DNA from: Megaleporinus macrocephalus
Lineage: Eukaryota > Chordata > Actinopteri > Characiformes > Anostomidae
Direction: 5' to 3'
Length of the DNA stretch: 64,000 bases
Assembly: GCA_021613375.1 (NCBI GenBank)
Contig: CM038703.1
Location: forward strand, 20,634,194 to 20,698,193
In this document: positions 36,765-47,524 of the stretch, piece after piece
Position numbering within the stretch: the first letter of the stretch is position 1
Layout: each line of letters starts with the position of its first letter
Notes under the pieces: generated by a model
The model's input: the letters and a program-made list of their open reading frames with translations, nothing else
Told to the model about the DNA's origin: nothing
Databases searched by the model: none
Made by a program: the position numbers and the translations under genes

Positions 36765-38211
36765 TGTTAAACCCTTTGAAATAAAGCTGAAATTCTACTT
36801 GCTGTGACATTTTACCTTGAGCCACACTAACCGACACGTTGGTCGTGTCACTGTTGTTTATGCCAAAAGTGCTGCACAATAAAATGAATAATTTTTTTAA
36901 CAGAGCGAATAAATTATTCAATCAATAATTAAATAAATAATTAAAAGGCAGGAAAAGACAGGACAAAACAGAAATAATATACCTGAAAAAGACTAAAATG
37001 CTAGTGAATAATCAGTGTTTTTAAAGTCTAAACCATGAAGTAGTTAAAAGCAGCTGGTTTGAAGTTCTAAAAGCTCTCAAGCTTGTGTAGTTTAAGAGGT
37101 CAGAGATACAGCTTGATGCATGTAGAGATTGCAAAGAAAACAATAAAACCTTAAACTGTAGTCTGTGTTTAAGATGTTATTTAGGGAAACCCTGGTTCTT
37201 CTATGATGTTGCTTCATAGAATCTTGTTTCTTAAAGTGTGTCAGCTGTGATAAGATGTTATTAATCTTAAGCAATAGCCCCGAATGGAAATGGGAAGATT
37301 CTTTTTGCACAAAATGAGGAATTTGATTGGTCACTAGTTTAAGACCCTTCATTTGGTTAAGCTATGATGTCTATACTATACTTGGTCACTGATTGGTCAC
37401 CACACACTCAGAGTAAAGTTTGAATTTCTTGAAAAAAAACTTCTTAGGACTTTATTCACAGGTTCCAAAGCATCGTTTAGCTTTCCAGCATTCAGCTCCC
37501 GCAGAACCCACCTCTCACTAATGTAATGAATGTTTACTGGCAAAAGGTTAATATTCACTCAGCAGAAAATGACTCAACAGTGTATTAATGAGACCATTAC
37601 CAACAATGATGGATACAGAAATTAGTCTCCTTTAGAGCAAGGATCATTTTGGCGGTATTGATTGGTGGGATGATGCATCCTTTAGACATCACTTTGTCTT
37701 CATGGCCTTAAGGGAAATCTATGGCTTTGTAGCCCTTCACTAACTTGTGAACAGCATCGTAATTGACATGCAACGAGGAAATTAAATACTTACACTCCTC
37801 CCTCTTCTGCAAGTGTGAAACAGTTCACTTAGGTTTATTAAGACTGGCTGAGGAGAAGTGACCACACTCTCACCTTGAGATTCATTAAATAATAATAGTA
37901 TAGACATCATAGCTTAACCACATTATGCACTACGGGCGTAGAAAAGATAGACTGCTCAGAGCTTTAGTGTATATGGACATTACTTTGAGACAGGAGCAGC
38001 CTTGTCTTTTATTTAATTTTAATAAATGAAGGATCTTATAGTCAGTCCATCATGAGCTTTCCATTAATTGACATGCTACTTTCATGAAATTATTACTTGC
38101 TGGCTAGATTAAAATGCTGTTAATGGATTTACAATTGTAAATTAAAAATGTCAGAAAGGGACAAAAAAGTCTAGTCAAAATTTATATTTTTAGTGCAGTT
38201 TTAGTTGAACA
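36765..38211. other. Non-coding AT-rich DNA
   Basis: No credible coding frame or repeat recognised; short frames under 90 codons only. Confidence 0.35.
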
Positions 38212-38213
38212 TA

Positions 38214-39425
38214 CATTACTGATCAAAAGTTTTAGAACTGTTCTAAAACGTTTGACTGGTAGGGTTCTAAAACGTTTGACTGGTAGTGTTTTAAAACGTT
38301 TGGCTGGTAGTGATCTAAAACGTTTGACTCATAGTGATCTAAAACGTTTGACTGGTAGTGTACTAAAACGTTTGGCTGGTAGGGTTCTAAAACGTTTGAC
38401 TGGTAGTGTACTAAAACGTTTGGCTGGTAGGGTTCTAAAACGTTTGACTGGTAGTGATCTAAAACGTTTGGCTGGTAGTGTACTAAAACGTTTGACTGGT
38501 AGTGTACTAAAACGTTTGTCTGGTAGTGATCTAAAACGTTTGACTGGTAGTGATTTAAAACGTTTGTCTGGTAGTGATCTAAAACGTTTGACTGGTAGTG
38601 ATTTAAAACGTTTGTCTGGTAGTGATCTAAAACGTTTGACTGGTAGTGATCTAAAACGTTTGACTCGTAGTGATCTAAAACGTTTGACTGGTAGTGTACT
38701 AAAACATTTAACTGGTAGGGTTCTAAAACGTTTGTCTGGTAGTGATCTAAAACGTTTGACTGGTAGTGATTTAAAACGTTTGGCTGGTAGGGTTCTAAAA
38801 CGTTGGTCTGGTAGTGTACTAAAACGTTTGACTGGTAGGGTTCTAAAACGTTTGACTGGTAGTGTACTAAAACGTTTGACTGGTAGTGTAATAAAACGTT
38901 TGACTGGTAGGGTTTTAAAACGTTTGACTGGTAGTGTACTAAAACGTTTGGCTGGTAGTGATCTAAAACGTTTGGCTGGTAATGTTTTAAAACGTTTGGC
39001 TGGTAGTGTACTAAAGCGTTTGACTGGTAGTGTATCTAAAATGTTTGGCTGGTAGTGTACTAAAATGTTTGGCTGGTAGTGTACTAAAACGTTTGGCTGG
39101 TAGTGATCTAAAACGTTTGGCTGGTAGTGATCTAAAACGTTTGGCTGGTAGTGTACTAAAACGTTTGGCTGGTAGTGATCTAAAACGTTTGGCTGGTAGT
39201 GTACTAAAACGTTTGGCTGGTAATGTTTTAAAACGTTTGGCTGGTAGTGATCTAAAACGTTTGGCTGGTAATGTTTTAAAACGTTTGGCTGGTAGTGTAC
39301 TAAAACGTTTGGCTGGTAGGGTTCTAAAACGTTTGACTGGTAGTGTACTAAAACGTTTGACTGGTAGGGTTCTAAAACGTTTGGCTGGTAGTGATCTAAA
39401 ACGTTTGGCTGGTAGGGTCCAAAAC
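38214..39425 (+). repeat. 24-bp minisatellite derived from a Tc1-type terminal repeat
   Basis: About 49 head-to-tail copies of a 24-bp unit, CTAAAACGTTTGACTGGTAG plus four variable bases, in near-perfect register from 38240 to about 39425; one 25-bp unit near 39030 shifts the frame. Read on the minus strand the unit is CTACCAGTCAAACGTTTT followed by AG, very close to the terminal inverted repeat of a fish Tc1-like element. At the left edge a single oppositely oriented copy (TCAAAAGTTTTAGAAC, 38223-38238) pairs with the first array unit (38240-38255) in a palindrome with 15 of 16 matches around one base. TA at 38212-38213 precedes it. The long open frames on both strands follow from the unit being divisible by three and are not a gene. 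Confidence 0.92.
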
Positions 39426-39449
39426 CACAGCATACATTCTTTTTAATGT

Positions 39450-39790
39450 CACTTACTTTTAGTTTTTCTAAGGAATCTGCAGGGATATTTTTTCACGTCT
39501 AAACTTAGACTGCATTTTCTGCTTCTTACAATCCCAGTAATCCCAAACTCATTAAAAAATGTTGAGGTCTGGACTCTTGGGTGGTCAGTCCATTGATCTG
39601 ATGAACATTGGCAGCTTCTTTCCTTGGTTTGCAAAAGTTCTTCTTTTTTGTTTGTTTGCATTTCTCAGGTGACAGCTACACATTCTTTCAAAGATGAAAG
39701 CTTTAAACACTGTTTGCCTGATAGGAACAGTTTAGACGGTCTACCAGGCCTTGCACGATTGTAAGGAGTGCCTTTTCTTTAACTCCTTTT
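39450..39790 (-). mobile_element. Tc1/mariner transposase remnant
   Basis: On the minus strand near 39590-39550 the frame reads PPKSPDLNIF, the block around the last catalytic residues of a Tc1/IS630 transposase. Further upstream (39760-39720) is GRPSKLFLSG, resembling the Gly-Arg-Pro hook that follows the helix-turn-helix. The middle part is missing. It adjoins the right edge of the minisatellite. Highly decayed, so the family is uncertain. Confidence 0.5.
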
Positions 39791-39794
39791 TTCC

Positions 39795-40614
39795 CCACCT
39801 CGTTTTTTCCCCACCTGGTTTTCAGTGACTTACCTGTCCTAATGTAAGTGAATTATCTATACCCCTTAGAAATATCTATATATCATTACTAAACTACTAA
39901 ACACTTCTGTTTAACATGATCAGGGACACGAAGGTGCCAGGTCAAAAGGGTCACTTGTGATTTCAGACTGAGTTTAAAAGTGCAACGTGGATCTATGATA
40001 ATATCCTCAATGGATACAGACTGAGCCTGAAATGAGGTGCTGAATAAGGACACATTTGATTTGCAAGGCAAATGATCCTTTGAGGTTGTTTATTATTATT
40101 ATGGTTATAATCTATGCAGAGATTGTAAAAATAGCTTTAGCTTTTTCTTTGAGGAAATGATATATGTATAAGTAAAGGGATGTGACCGGAGAGCTGAAGA
40201 GTTCTAAGCTGTCGCATATTAGTGGCCTGTGTCTATGCCCTCGGGAACAGGCTTCTTCTAGATCATGCTTGTCCTATTGCACTTCCCGGCCCAGTAATGT
40301 TCCCTGGAGGTCTTACATTTCATGTACAAAGTCGTTTCCAAGATGTACTGAAATAGCAATTGTCGTGCAGAACCTACAGGATCACGTACACATTTCAGCA
40401 GATATAAAGCGTAAGAAAGAGCATCTCACCAAAGGTCGTCTGATGTTTACAAGCCATTGTCTGATACAGCACTGTGTTAGCACACTGAAAGATGAATTGA
40501 TTTTAAATTTGCACATAAATTACATATGTACAGCATATTGCATCAACCCTATGTTGTCTTTAGCTTACTTGCTTTTACAGATGGACTGTTTACAAACGAT
40601 ATTGTAATTTGTTG

Positions 40615-40615
<1 letters not shown>
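39795..40615. other. Non-coding, nothing recognised
   Basis: Contains a 141-codon open frame (40182-40607) without recognised domain or coding signals; treated as chance. Confidence 0.35.

Positions 40616-40708
<93 letters not shown>
40616..40708. repeat. (TA)n microsatellite with (GT)n end
   Basis: About 40 perfect TA units followed by six GT units. TA runs of this length can extrude cruciforms and tend to vary in length. Confidence 0.98.
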
Positions 40709-40739
40709 AATATGTAATATATTTTATTCATGCTGAAAT

Positions 40740-41358
40740 GACAATATATGGCCAACAGTTGACCAAAAAGTAGCCCCTTCTAGTCATGGACTAATGCAGT
40801 CATTTCAGCCACAGCCTTTGTTAACAGGTGTAGACTTGAAATATTGTTAAATATGTTTAAATTAGATTTTTCTGCCCTGTTAGTTGTGCCAACTTATGTT
40901 CTGCTACTGTGAAATGGAAACATCTAGGAGCAACAACAGCACAGCCACGAAGCGATAGACCTTGCAAACTCACGGAGAGGAGCTGCCAAGTGTTGAAGTG
41001 AGCAAAAATCAACTATCCTCAGTTGCATCATTCACTAGAGGGTTCCAAACCGCTTCAGGAAGCATCATCAGCACAAGACCTGGGCATCAGGCGCTTTGTG
41101 AGATAGTTTCTATGGCCAAACACCAGCACACAAACATAAGATAACTATGCACAATGCCAAGCGTCAGCTGAAGTGCTGCAAATCCTGCTGCCTCTGAACT
41201 CTGGAGATGTGAACACATGTTCTCTGGAGTGATGAATCATGCTTCACAGTCAGGCAGTATGATGAGTGAAAGCCCATGGTTTTTGAAAATGATGTTCAGC
41301 AAGATCAATTAGATGTGATGGTCAGGTGTCCACATACTTTTTGGCAATAGTGTCACTT
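40740..41358 (+). mobile_element. Internally deleted Tc1-like transposon
   Basis: The plus strand carries the first half of a Tc1-type transposase gene in broken frames (40920-41260). It includes the phrase GCACAATGCCAAGCGTCAGC and ends at CTGGAGTGATGAATCATGCT (about 41225), where the first catalytic Asp lies in WSDES. The sequence then jumps to the right terminus, GGTCAGGTGTCCACATACTT at 41320-41341. The left terminus is weakly visible at 40741 (ATATATGGCCAACAG). About 700 bp with the remaining catalytic residues are missing. The TA microsatellite lies just before it. Confidence 0.75.
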
Positions 41359-41503
41359 CAGTCAGTTTCATTGTTCATTGTGTAAAATTTATTTTATATT
41401 GATGTGCCCCCCAAGAAACATAGTTATTGGACCTCAGACACAGTAGTGTGATCTCACCCATTAGCTGTGAATGTCTCTGTTGTCTAAATTGGAGGATCTA
41501 TTA

Positions 41504-41506
<3 letters not shown>

Positions 41507-41571
<65 letters not shown>
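41507..41571. repeat. (TA)n microsatellite
   Basis: A perfect TA run of about 32 units. Confidence 0.97.
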
Positions 41572-41572
<1 letters not shown>

Positions 41573-41574
41573 GT

Positions 41575-42050
41575 CATTTTCACTGAAACTGTCAAGTAAT
41601 TGTCAATTGGAAGCTGTTGGCTACTTTGCTAAGATCACCTGTGTCCTTAACTACACCAGAAAGCAGAAATGACATTCAATAAACTTACAAAGGGACGTGT
41701 AGCTAGTGCATTTGACGGATATGTCCAGGAAAATTATCAGAGAGAACAAAACTTCACCAAAAAGCTGGGAGCATTGGAAATCTCCAAATTCATAAAGTCT
41801 ACATGTTTCACTTCAGGTCTTCTTTTGAAGAGACATTAGCATTACTAAATGACACGTGTAATATATGACCTTAACAGAGATTTCATTAAAACTTTAACAT
41901 CATTGGACAAGGATATTAATATTTCTCCTAGATCTTCACCAAGAGGTCTTAAAAGCTCATCTTCACCAAGGGCTCTGGCGCATGCTGTAACATTCAAGGA
42001 ATAGCAGCATACATCATCGTGCAATGCGCCTTCTTAAAAGTAAAGGTTCT
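41575..42050. other. Non-coding, nothing recognised
   Basis: No coding frame or recognisable repeat; lies between a microsatellite and a small inverted-repeat element. Confidence 0.3.
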
Positions 42051-42059
42051 TATAGTTAA

Positions 42060-42208
42060 GGTCCGGAATGGGGAATCCCAATCTAGCACACCTGATTCAA
42101 ACAATTATTAACAAGCTCCTTGTAAGCTTGGTCAGGTGTATAGAGTAGGGCAAAAATACCAAAATATGCAGAATTTGAGGTTGCCAGGACTGAAACTGAG
42201 AACCGGTG
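42060..42208. mobile_element. Miniature inverted-repeat element (hAT-like, putative)
   Basis: About 150 bp with loosely inverted ends: GGTCCGGAATGGGGAATCCC on the left, and on the right CCAGGACTGAAACTGAGAAC, whose reverse complement begins GTTCTCAG. Inside are the paired phrases AGCACACCTGATTC and GGTCAGGTGT. It matches a small fish repeat I remember (a 'CAGGACTGGAGTTGGGAACC' type). No target duplication confirmed. Confidence 0.5.
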
Positions 42209-42762
42209 GCATAGGGAAGCCACTTATACCATAAGAAAGCTGTTAATGAAGAGTTCTTTACAGAACCATGTTTGTAAATGAAATGTATGAGTATGAAGAA
42301 CACTCTGAAAGCTGAAGGAATCTTCACATATTGCAAATGTCAAATAAATCAAATAAAGCTGTGTCTGCGTACAAGCCAAAAACCTTTGCTTTTAGGAGTG
42401 TATGTTGCTGTTTTTGGGCAGTAAATGTGACGAGGTCGTCTCTTATAACAATAATGAGCTGATATAAATATTATAGAGGTTTTCTGAGCATGGCAGCCAA
42501 GGTTAACCAGAATGAAGAGCAACCAGTGATTACCCAGAATTAGATGAACTTGGAAGCCGTTGTAGTTGCAGTTGTTGGCGTTCGCTGTGTCACTTCATTG
42601 CATATAATCTGTCCAGGGATGGTATCATTTTGACAATGCTTTATTGGACAGCGTCATAAATGCCACTTAGAGGAAACAGCTCGAGGTTTGATTGCCTATT
42701 CTTCCTCCTGCCTGAGTACAAAGTGACAACACATTGATTTCTGCCGCTCAGGAGAATGTGGC

Positions 42763-42941
<179 letters not shown>

Positions 42942-42944
42942 CTT

Positions 42945-44689
42945 CTCCAGCAGTCTCAGAGAGATCTCTATGTCTCCGAACCACAAGCAACAAGACCGCC
43001 CACAGGGACAAGCAAGTGGAGGACAGCTTTGCATGTCTTTCATGCAATAGATCTCTTGTAGGCTGGATCAAACCATTATTCCTCTGAAAGCAGGCTGTGC
43101 ATACCTGAACAGGGATTACACAACGAAATAAAGGAGGAAAAGGCTCTAAAACTGCAAAGCAGGCTCACTAATGAAAGGTTGAAATGACTTTACTCAGGCA
43201 GGAGATCTTCACAGGCTTCTTCTGAGAGCTTGAAGACTGTTTAGCATGTTTTTACCTCCATTTGAATAAGATCAAATAAAACAGTTTAAATTCGTTTTTG
43301 GATTATTTATGTATTTATTTATTTCTTTTGTTTAAAATTAGTTTTATAATACTTTTTATTATTCGTTTAAGACTTTATTACATGTTCTAGGTTATGTTTG
43401 AATTTACAGAACATTATCACGTTTGAACCTCATAGAAATGTTCCTCCAGATTAGCGGCCACCACTGTGACTGACAAAAACACAAATGGAGGCTGGGGTTG
43501 AGCAGTGAAATCACAACATCTCTTTTTTTCTGTTTTCTTTTCTGTTAAGAAAAAAAAACAAATGAGTCATTTTGACAGAGAAAGCAACAAAATGTGGCAT
43601 TGTGTGAGCTATGGATCATGCTCTGAAAAGGTAGAGGCAAGCTCGTTTCGAAGCATTTATCAGATGCTAAGATAGCACTTCATTCAAAGCAGTGAGGGAT
43701 GCGCTACTGTATTTTTACAGAAGGTTTCATTCACACGCTGAATAGATGCCCCAGCCCCCCCAAACCACTCCACATGTCTGACAGCATCAGGGACAAATCT
43801 CAATGCAAAGCCTGTGGTTTAACTGAGAAGTAAGCGTGTCGAAGGAGGCTGGGATTTGTATTATCCCCCTTTTTATTACCGTAAAAGACACCAAAAGAAA
43901 TGGTCCTCCGAGAAGCGATCGGACAAAAGATTGTAAGGTAATCGTAAATTAATTCCTTTTCTTCATGTCCCAACCCCCTCCCCGTCTTTCCGAGGCTCCA
44001 ATTTCTTTTTCTCAGCTCTTGTTTCTGTCTCTCATTCACTGAGTCAGCACGAGGGTTGCCAGTAGAGAACAGCAGACCCATCAGCTTTTATGGACACCTT
44101 TACAGCCCCTTTGCCTACTTGTTATTATTTATTTATTCGTCATTTGTTGTCTATTTAAAAAGACTAGCTCATATATACATTATATACTTTTATTATATAC
44201 ATGGGAGAATACGTGTTCTCAGTAGACGTGGAGATCAAAGTGCAAATACATTCCATATTCATAAAGCTGTATGTAAAATACTTATTCCTCTGCGACACTC
44301 GAATCATACACAATATAACCATGTCATACACTCTTACAAACAGAGGTGCCAGGAAAGCTTCTTTGTTAGAACTACTACTGGTTCCCTAAGGAACCTTTTA
44401 ATAGATGGTATTTTAACTGAAAGGTCTCGTAGGAAACTCAGACGCTCAGACCTTGCCACCTTCATTTTGCACTGGAGATCCAAGGCTAATGTAGCTAAGA
44501 CTCTGCATATGCTGCAAAAACATGAAATATTCTCATATGAAGGCAATGAATTCTATTTCTCTCTACGAAAACTTGTCCTACAAGCACTGTGAGATTGTTT
44601 TGCCTATTTTAGGAACAGTTACCTGTCAGTCTCGTCAGTCTGTGTAATATACTTTATCTGTCCTACAAGGAAAAATTCTTATTTTACTG
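42945..44689. other. Non-coding, nothing firmly recognised
   Basis: Open frames up to 178 codons (44056-44592) have no recognisable domain. The stretch near 44335-44400 (GGTTCCCTAAGGAACC) resembles the palindromic part of a small fish repeat. Positions 43450-44050 show no repeats. Confidence 0.3.
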
Positions 44690-44870
44690 CCTGACTATGC
44701 CCAATCAGGGAGCAGCATCGCTTCACAGCAGCACTAACTTAGACAGTAAGGGCTCAAAGGCACGACCAGATATACCTAGTCAATTGTAGTATTTAAACCC
44801 ATGACCTTCCAGTTCCAAGTTCACCTCTCCTACCATCAGACTACAGGCCATCCCACTTAGAGACAGGACC
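44690..44870 (-). mobile_element. tRNA-derived SINE, minus strand
   Basis: Read on the minus strand from 44853, the sequence GTAGTCTGATGGTAGGAGAG, then AACTTGGAACTGGAAGGTCA, then GGGTTTAAATACT follows the layout of a tRNA gene: A-box-like start, anticodon-arm region, and a B box (GGTTTAAATAC for GGTTCGAATCC). The tRNA-unrelated body continues to about 44690. The B box has lost key bases, so it is a SINE copy rather than a tRNA gene. Confidence 0.6.
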
Positions 44871-44874
44871 TAAT

Positions 44875-46155
44875 TTTAAGCACTCCAAGCACAAAGGGTC
44901 ACAAGTTACTCTGATTATTATGTCAACAGTTATACAGTCTGTTATATATGAAATCAAGAATTTCTCTTGTTTTAAGTAGTAGCCTCCTCTTACATTAATT
45001 TGGATTATTTGGAGATGGTAGGTGATATTTACTAGCAAAACAGTTTCACCAAGATACTTATATAAAAGAAATAGAGCTTTATCAATGTATACTATTGTGC
45101 ATTAAAGTATAATGTTAGATGCTCATTTCATGTTATACACTTACTTATATTTTGGAAACACTTTCTTTTACAGTCTCCAACATCCTAGCTATTAACCAAG
45201 TACACAGTTACCTGGTATACACTCTGTACTAGCTATACACTGTAATCCTCTAGGTAATTATTTTGGGTAACATGGTGTTAGGTCATGGGTAATAATGGAG
45301 TAGATGTGGGCATCAGTCTCTAAATTACAGTGTTTTGCAATAGTCTAACTAAATTAGACTGAAATGACGTAATAGATTTCAGTTATTAAATTTAAAAAGG
45401 GCATAATTTATGTTCTCATAACAAATATAAATGTAGTTTTGTGAACTTAAAGATAAAAGGTAAGGAAATTAAAGTCCACAGTCCGTTTGTATTGGTAATA
45501 AACAGGTACATACTATGTAAGACTAATTGTGCTTTGTGTCTTTTGATGCTATATAACTAGCTGGTATAACTTACCCTGTTGATATCTAGACATTTCAGTG
45601 TAATTTAGTTAAATTGCCTTAGAACTTACCATCATGTTACATCAAGTACTTATACTGAGCTTGTAGCTCACACTAACCAGGTTCATATTTAGAACTTAAA
45701 GACTATAAAAGATAGCAGTAAATATATTTTTGTACTTATTTGAAGACATTTTGGACAACATGAACAACTACATACTACTGTTTATTTTAAGAACTCTTAC
45801 TAAGTACATTTTGCTTACCCTATTAGCAGGAAGTTTGTGCTTTATATTCAATTTCTTGCAGTGAATTATATCAGCTTTGTCGCTCCAATGCAAACATAAT
45901 GGACTCAGTTTAGGATTTGTAGATGGCCCAATAATTGAAAAAATATTTTAGTCTATGTTCCACTTAATGTTAAGGTTCTATAAGAGAAGGTTTTCCCTAG
46001 AGCTGTATGTATAAGCCTAGATTTGGGAACCTGTATTTTTAAGAGTGTATTTTCTCTTCCTCACAGTGATTTGATTGTAGTCTCACAACAATCTCGGTAA
46101 CAAAAAAAAATTATCTACCAAACAAAACTGAGAACGTATAGCCTATTTAGCACTA
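44875..46155. other. AT-rich non-coding DNA
   Basis: No coding frame. Recurrent short motifs such as TACTTAT, AGTACA and CTGGTATA occur throughout, but no clear period was found. Confidence 0.3.
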
Positions 46156-46229
46156 ATAACGATTAGCATTAGCGAGATGCGTAGCAGCAGCATTGTTCAT
46201 TTAGCTTTAGCTGCTGCCTCTTTTTTGCC

Positions 46230-46515
46230 TCCACAGTGCCTCTGTCAGAGAAGGAAAAAATGCGCGTGTGCTGCAGAGAATAGAGAAATGTGAAATCAGA
46301 GAGGCTTCGCAGCAGCAGGGGGATCAGCGTACATCTGAGCCTCAAAGTCGTGGTCAGCGTTCGGGCGCGAGGTTGGAAAGGGCAGCGCGGCGGTTACTTT
46401 GATTGAACCAATTGCTCTGTGTAACTATCCCTCGGCCCTAGCATTCCCTCAGGCAACAAACACGCCGGCGGCGGCGGCCCGCCATGCCCTCCACCCATCT
46501 CTGCCTGGCCGTACA
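46230..46515. promoter_or_regulatory. GC-rich island, possible regulatory element
   Basis: In otherwise AT-rich DNA this block has many CpG and GC-rich words (GCGCGAGG, GCAGCGCGGCGG, a GGC repeat at 46466-46480). It also has a GAACCAATTG motif at about 46406 and an ATG in the good context CCCGCCATGC at 46484 opening a 23-codon frame. It sits about 3 kb beyond the stop codon of the sulfotransferase gene. It could be an unmethylated island or enhancer; function is not shown. Confidence 0.35.
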
Positions 46516-47377
46516 CTCTGAAGACTTCAGGGATGATGCAGTACATCAGCAGTAAGACTGTGTTTATTGATTCATCGACCGTATTGATTGTCTAAGTTGT
46601 TGACGAGCGCAAACGAAAAGAAAGACTCACAGCCAAAACGATGGCAAAAACAAATAAAAAAAACGAAAGGAAAAGTTAATTGTGGTTGATGAGAAGGTTA
46701 GAACAATGTCAGGAGTTTATGAAAAGCAGGAGATGGTAATGACACCCTGTTATCATAATCACGACGGTGTTGGCAAACGAGACTCACTCGTGGTCCTGAT
46801 TAAAGAAAAAAAAAAGTCCCTCCACAAACCAAAGAAAACGTACAGCAACACTGAGCGTCTGAAATGAAGCTTGTCTGCCGTTTTGTTGGTTTAAAGACGC
46901 TTGCCATAGCAATCATCCTTAACGTTCTTGATGGGTTGAATGTCTGCAATAAATAATTGATGAAAATAAATTATGAACAGTAAGCCAATAAAACTGTTAA
47001 TGCTTATCTCATTTTCTTAACCCTGAGGGCTCGATTTAAATGTCATAACACAAATGTAATTATCATTTTTCTTCAGTTATCTAGGGCCAAGTTTAGCACT
47101 CAAAAAAAAAAAAAAAATTAAATGTTGCAGTAAATACTATTAGTGGAACATATGTTGTTTCATACTCTTCCATAACAGATCAATAAATCTGTTCTATAGA
47201 GTGTAGCCCCACCTGTGCAAAGACATAACATTGTGCTCTACTTGTCTCTTTGCTGCTAAATAAAACAATTTACCTCATAATTATAGGAAATGTGTCAGCT
47301 TGTATTGATACAGCTTGGCCAGCGATCAAAGCAAATGTACTTCCATGAAAATGCAACATACTGGACAATTATGCCAA

Positions 47378-47520
47378 TTTACAGTTGTCTGGAAAAGTCA
47401 GAGACTGCCTGTCGTTTATTTCATTTCCAGTTTTAATTGCCATTAAGTACAAGTTATTAGATGGGACTTGTAGGAATGGTGACCTGGTAGACCACCAAAT
47501 CTGATGCCATCAAAAAAACA
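47378..47520 (-). mobile_element. Possible Tc1-like terminal fragment
   Basis: TACAGTTGTCTGGAAAAGTC at 47381-47400 resembles the outer end of Tc1-like elements (ACAGTTG...AAAAGTC). At 47487-47500, GGTAGACCACCAAATC, read on the minus strand, resembles the coding region just after the helix-turn-helix, with GGTCTACC as at 39740. No opposite end was found. Weak. Confidence 0.35.
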
Positions 47521-47524
47521 TTAG

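Noticed and set aside
38252..39055. 267-codon open frame of repeated LKRLTGSV-like peptide
   Set aside because: The frame stays open because the 24-bp unit is divisible by three; an equally long frame exists on the opposite strand over part of the array. No start context, splice sites or flanking coding sequence.
39011..39433. Opposite-strand open frames over the same array (LPAKRFRS repeats)
   Set aside because: Same cause as above; simple consequence of tandem repetition.
44056..44592. 178-codon plus-strand frame
   Set aside because: No recognisable domain, composition like surrounding DNA, and part of it overlaps a probable palindromic repeat fragment; read as chance.
44785..44853. Possible functional tRNA gene on the minus strand
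   Set aside because: The B box is degraded and the sequence continues into a tRNA-unrelated body, as in a SINE.
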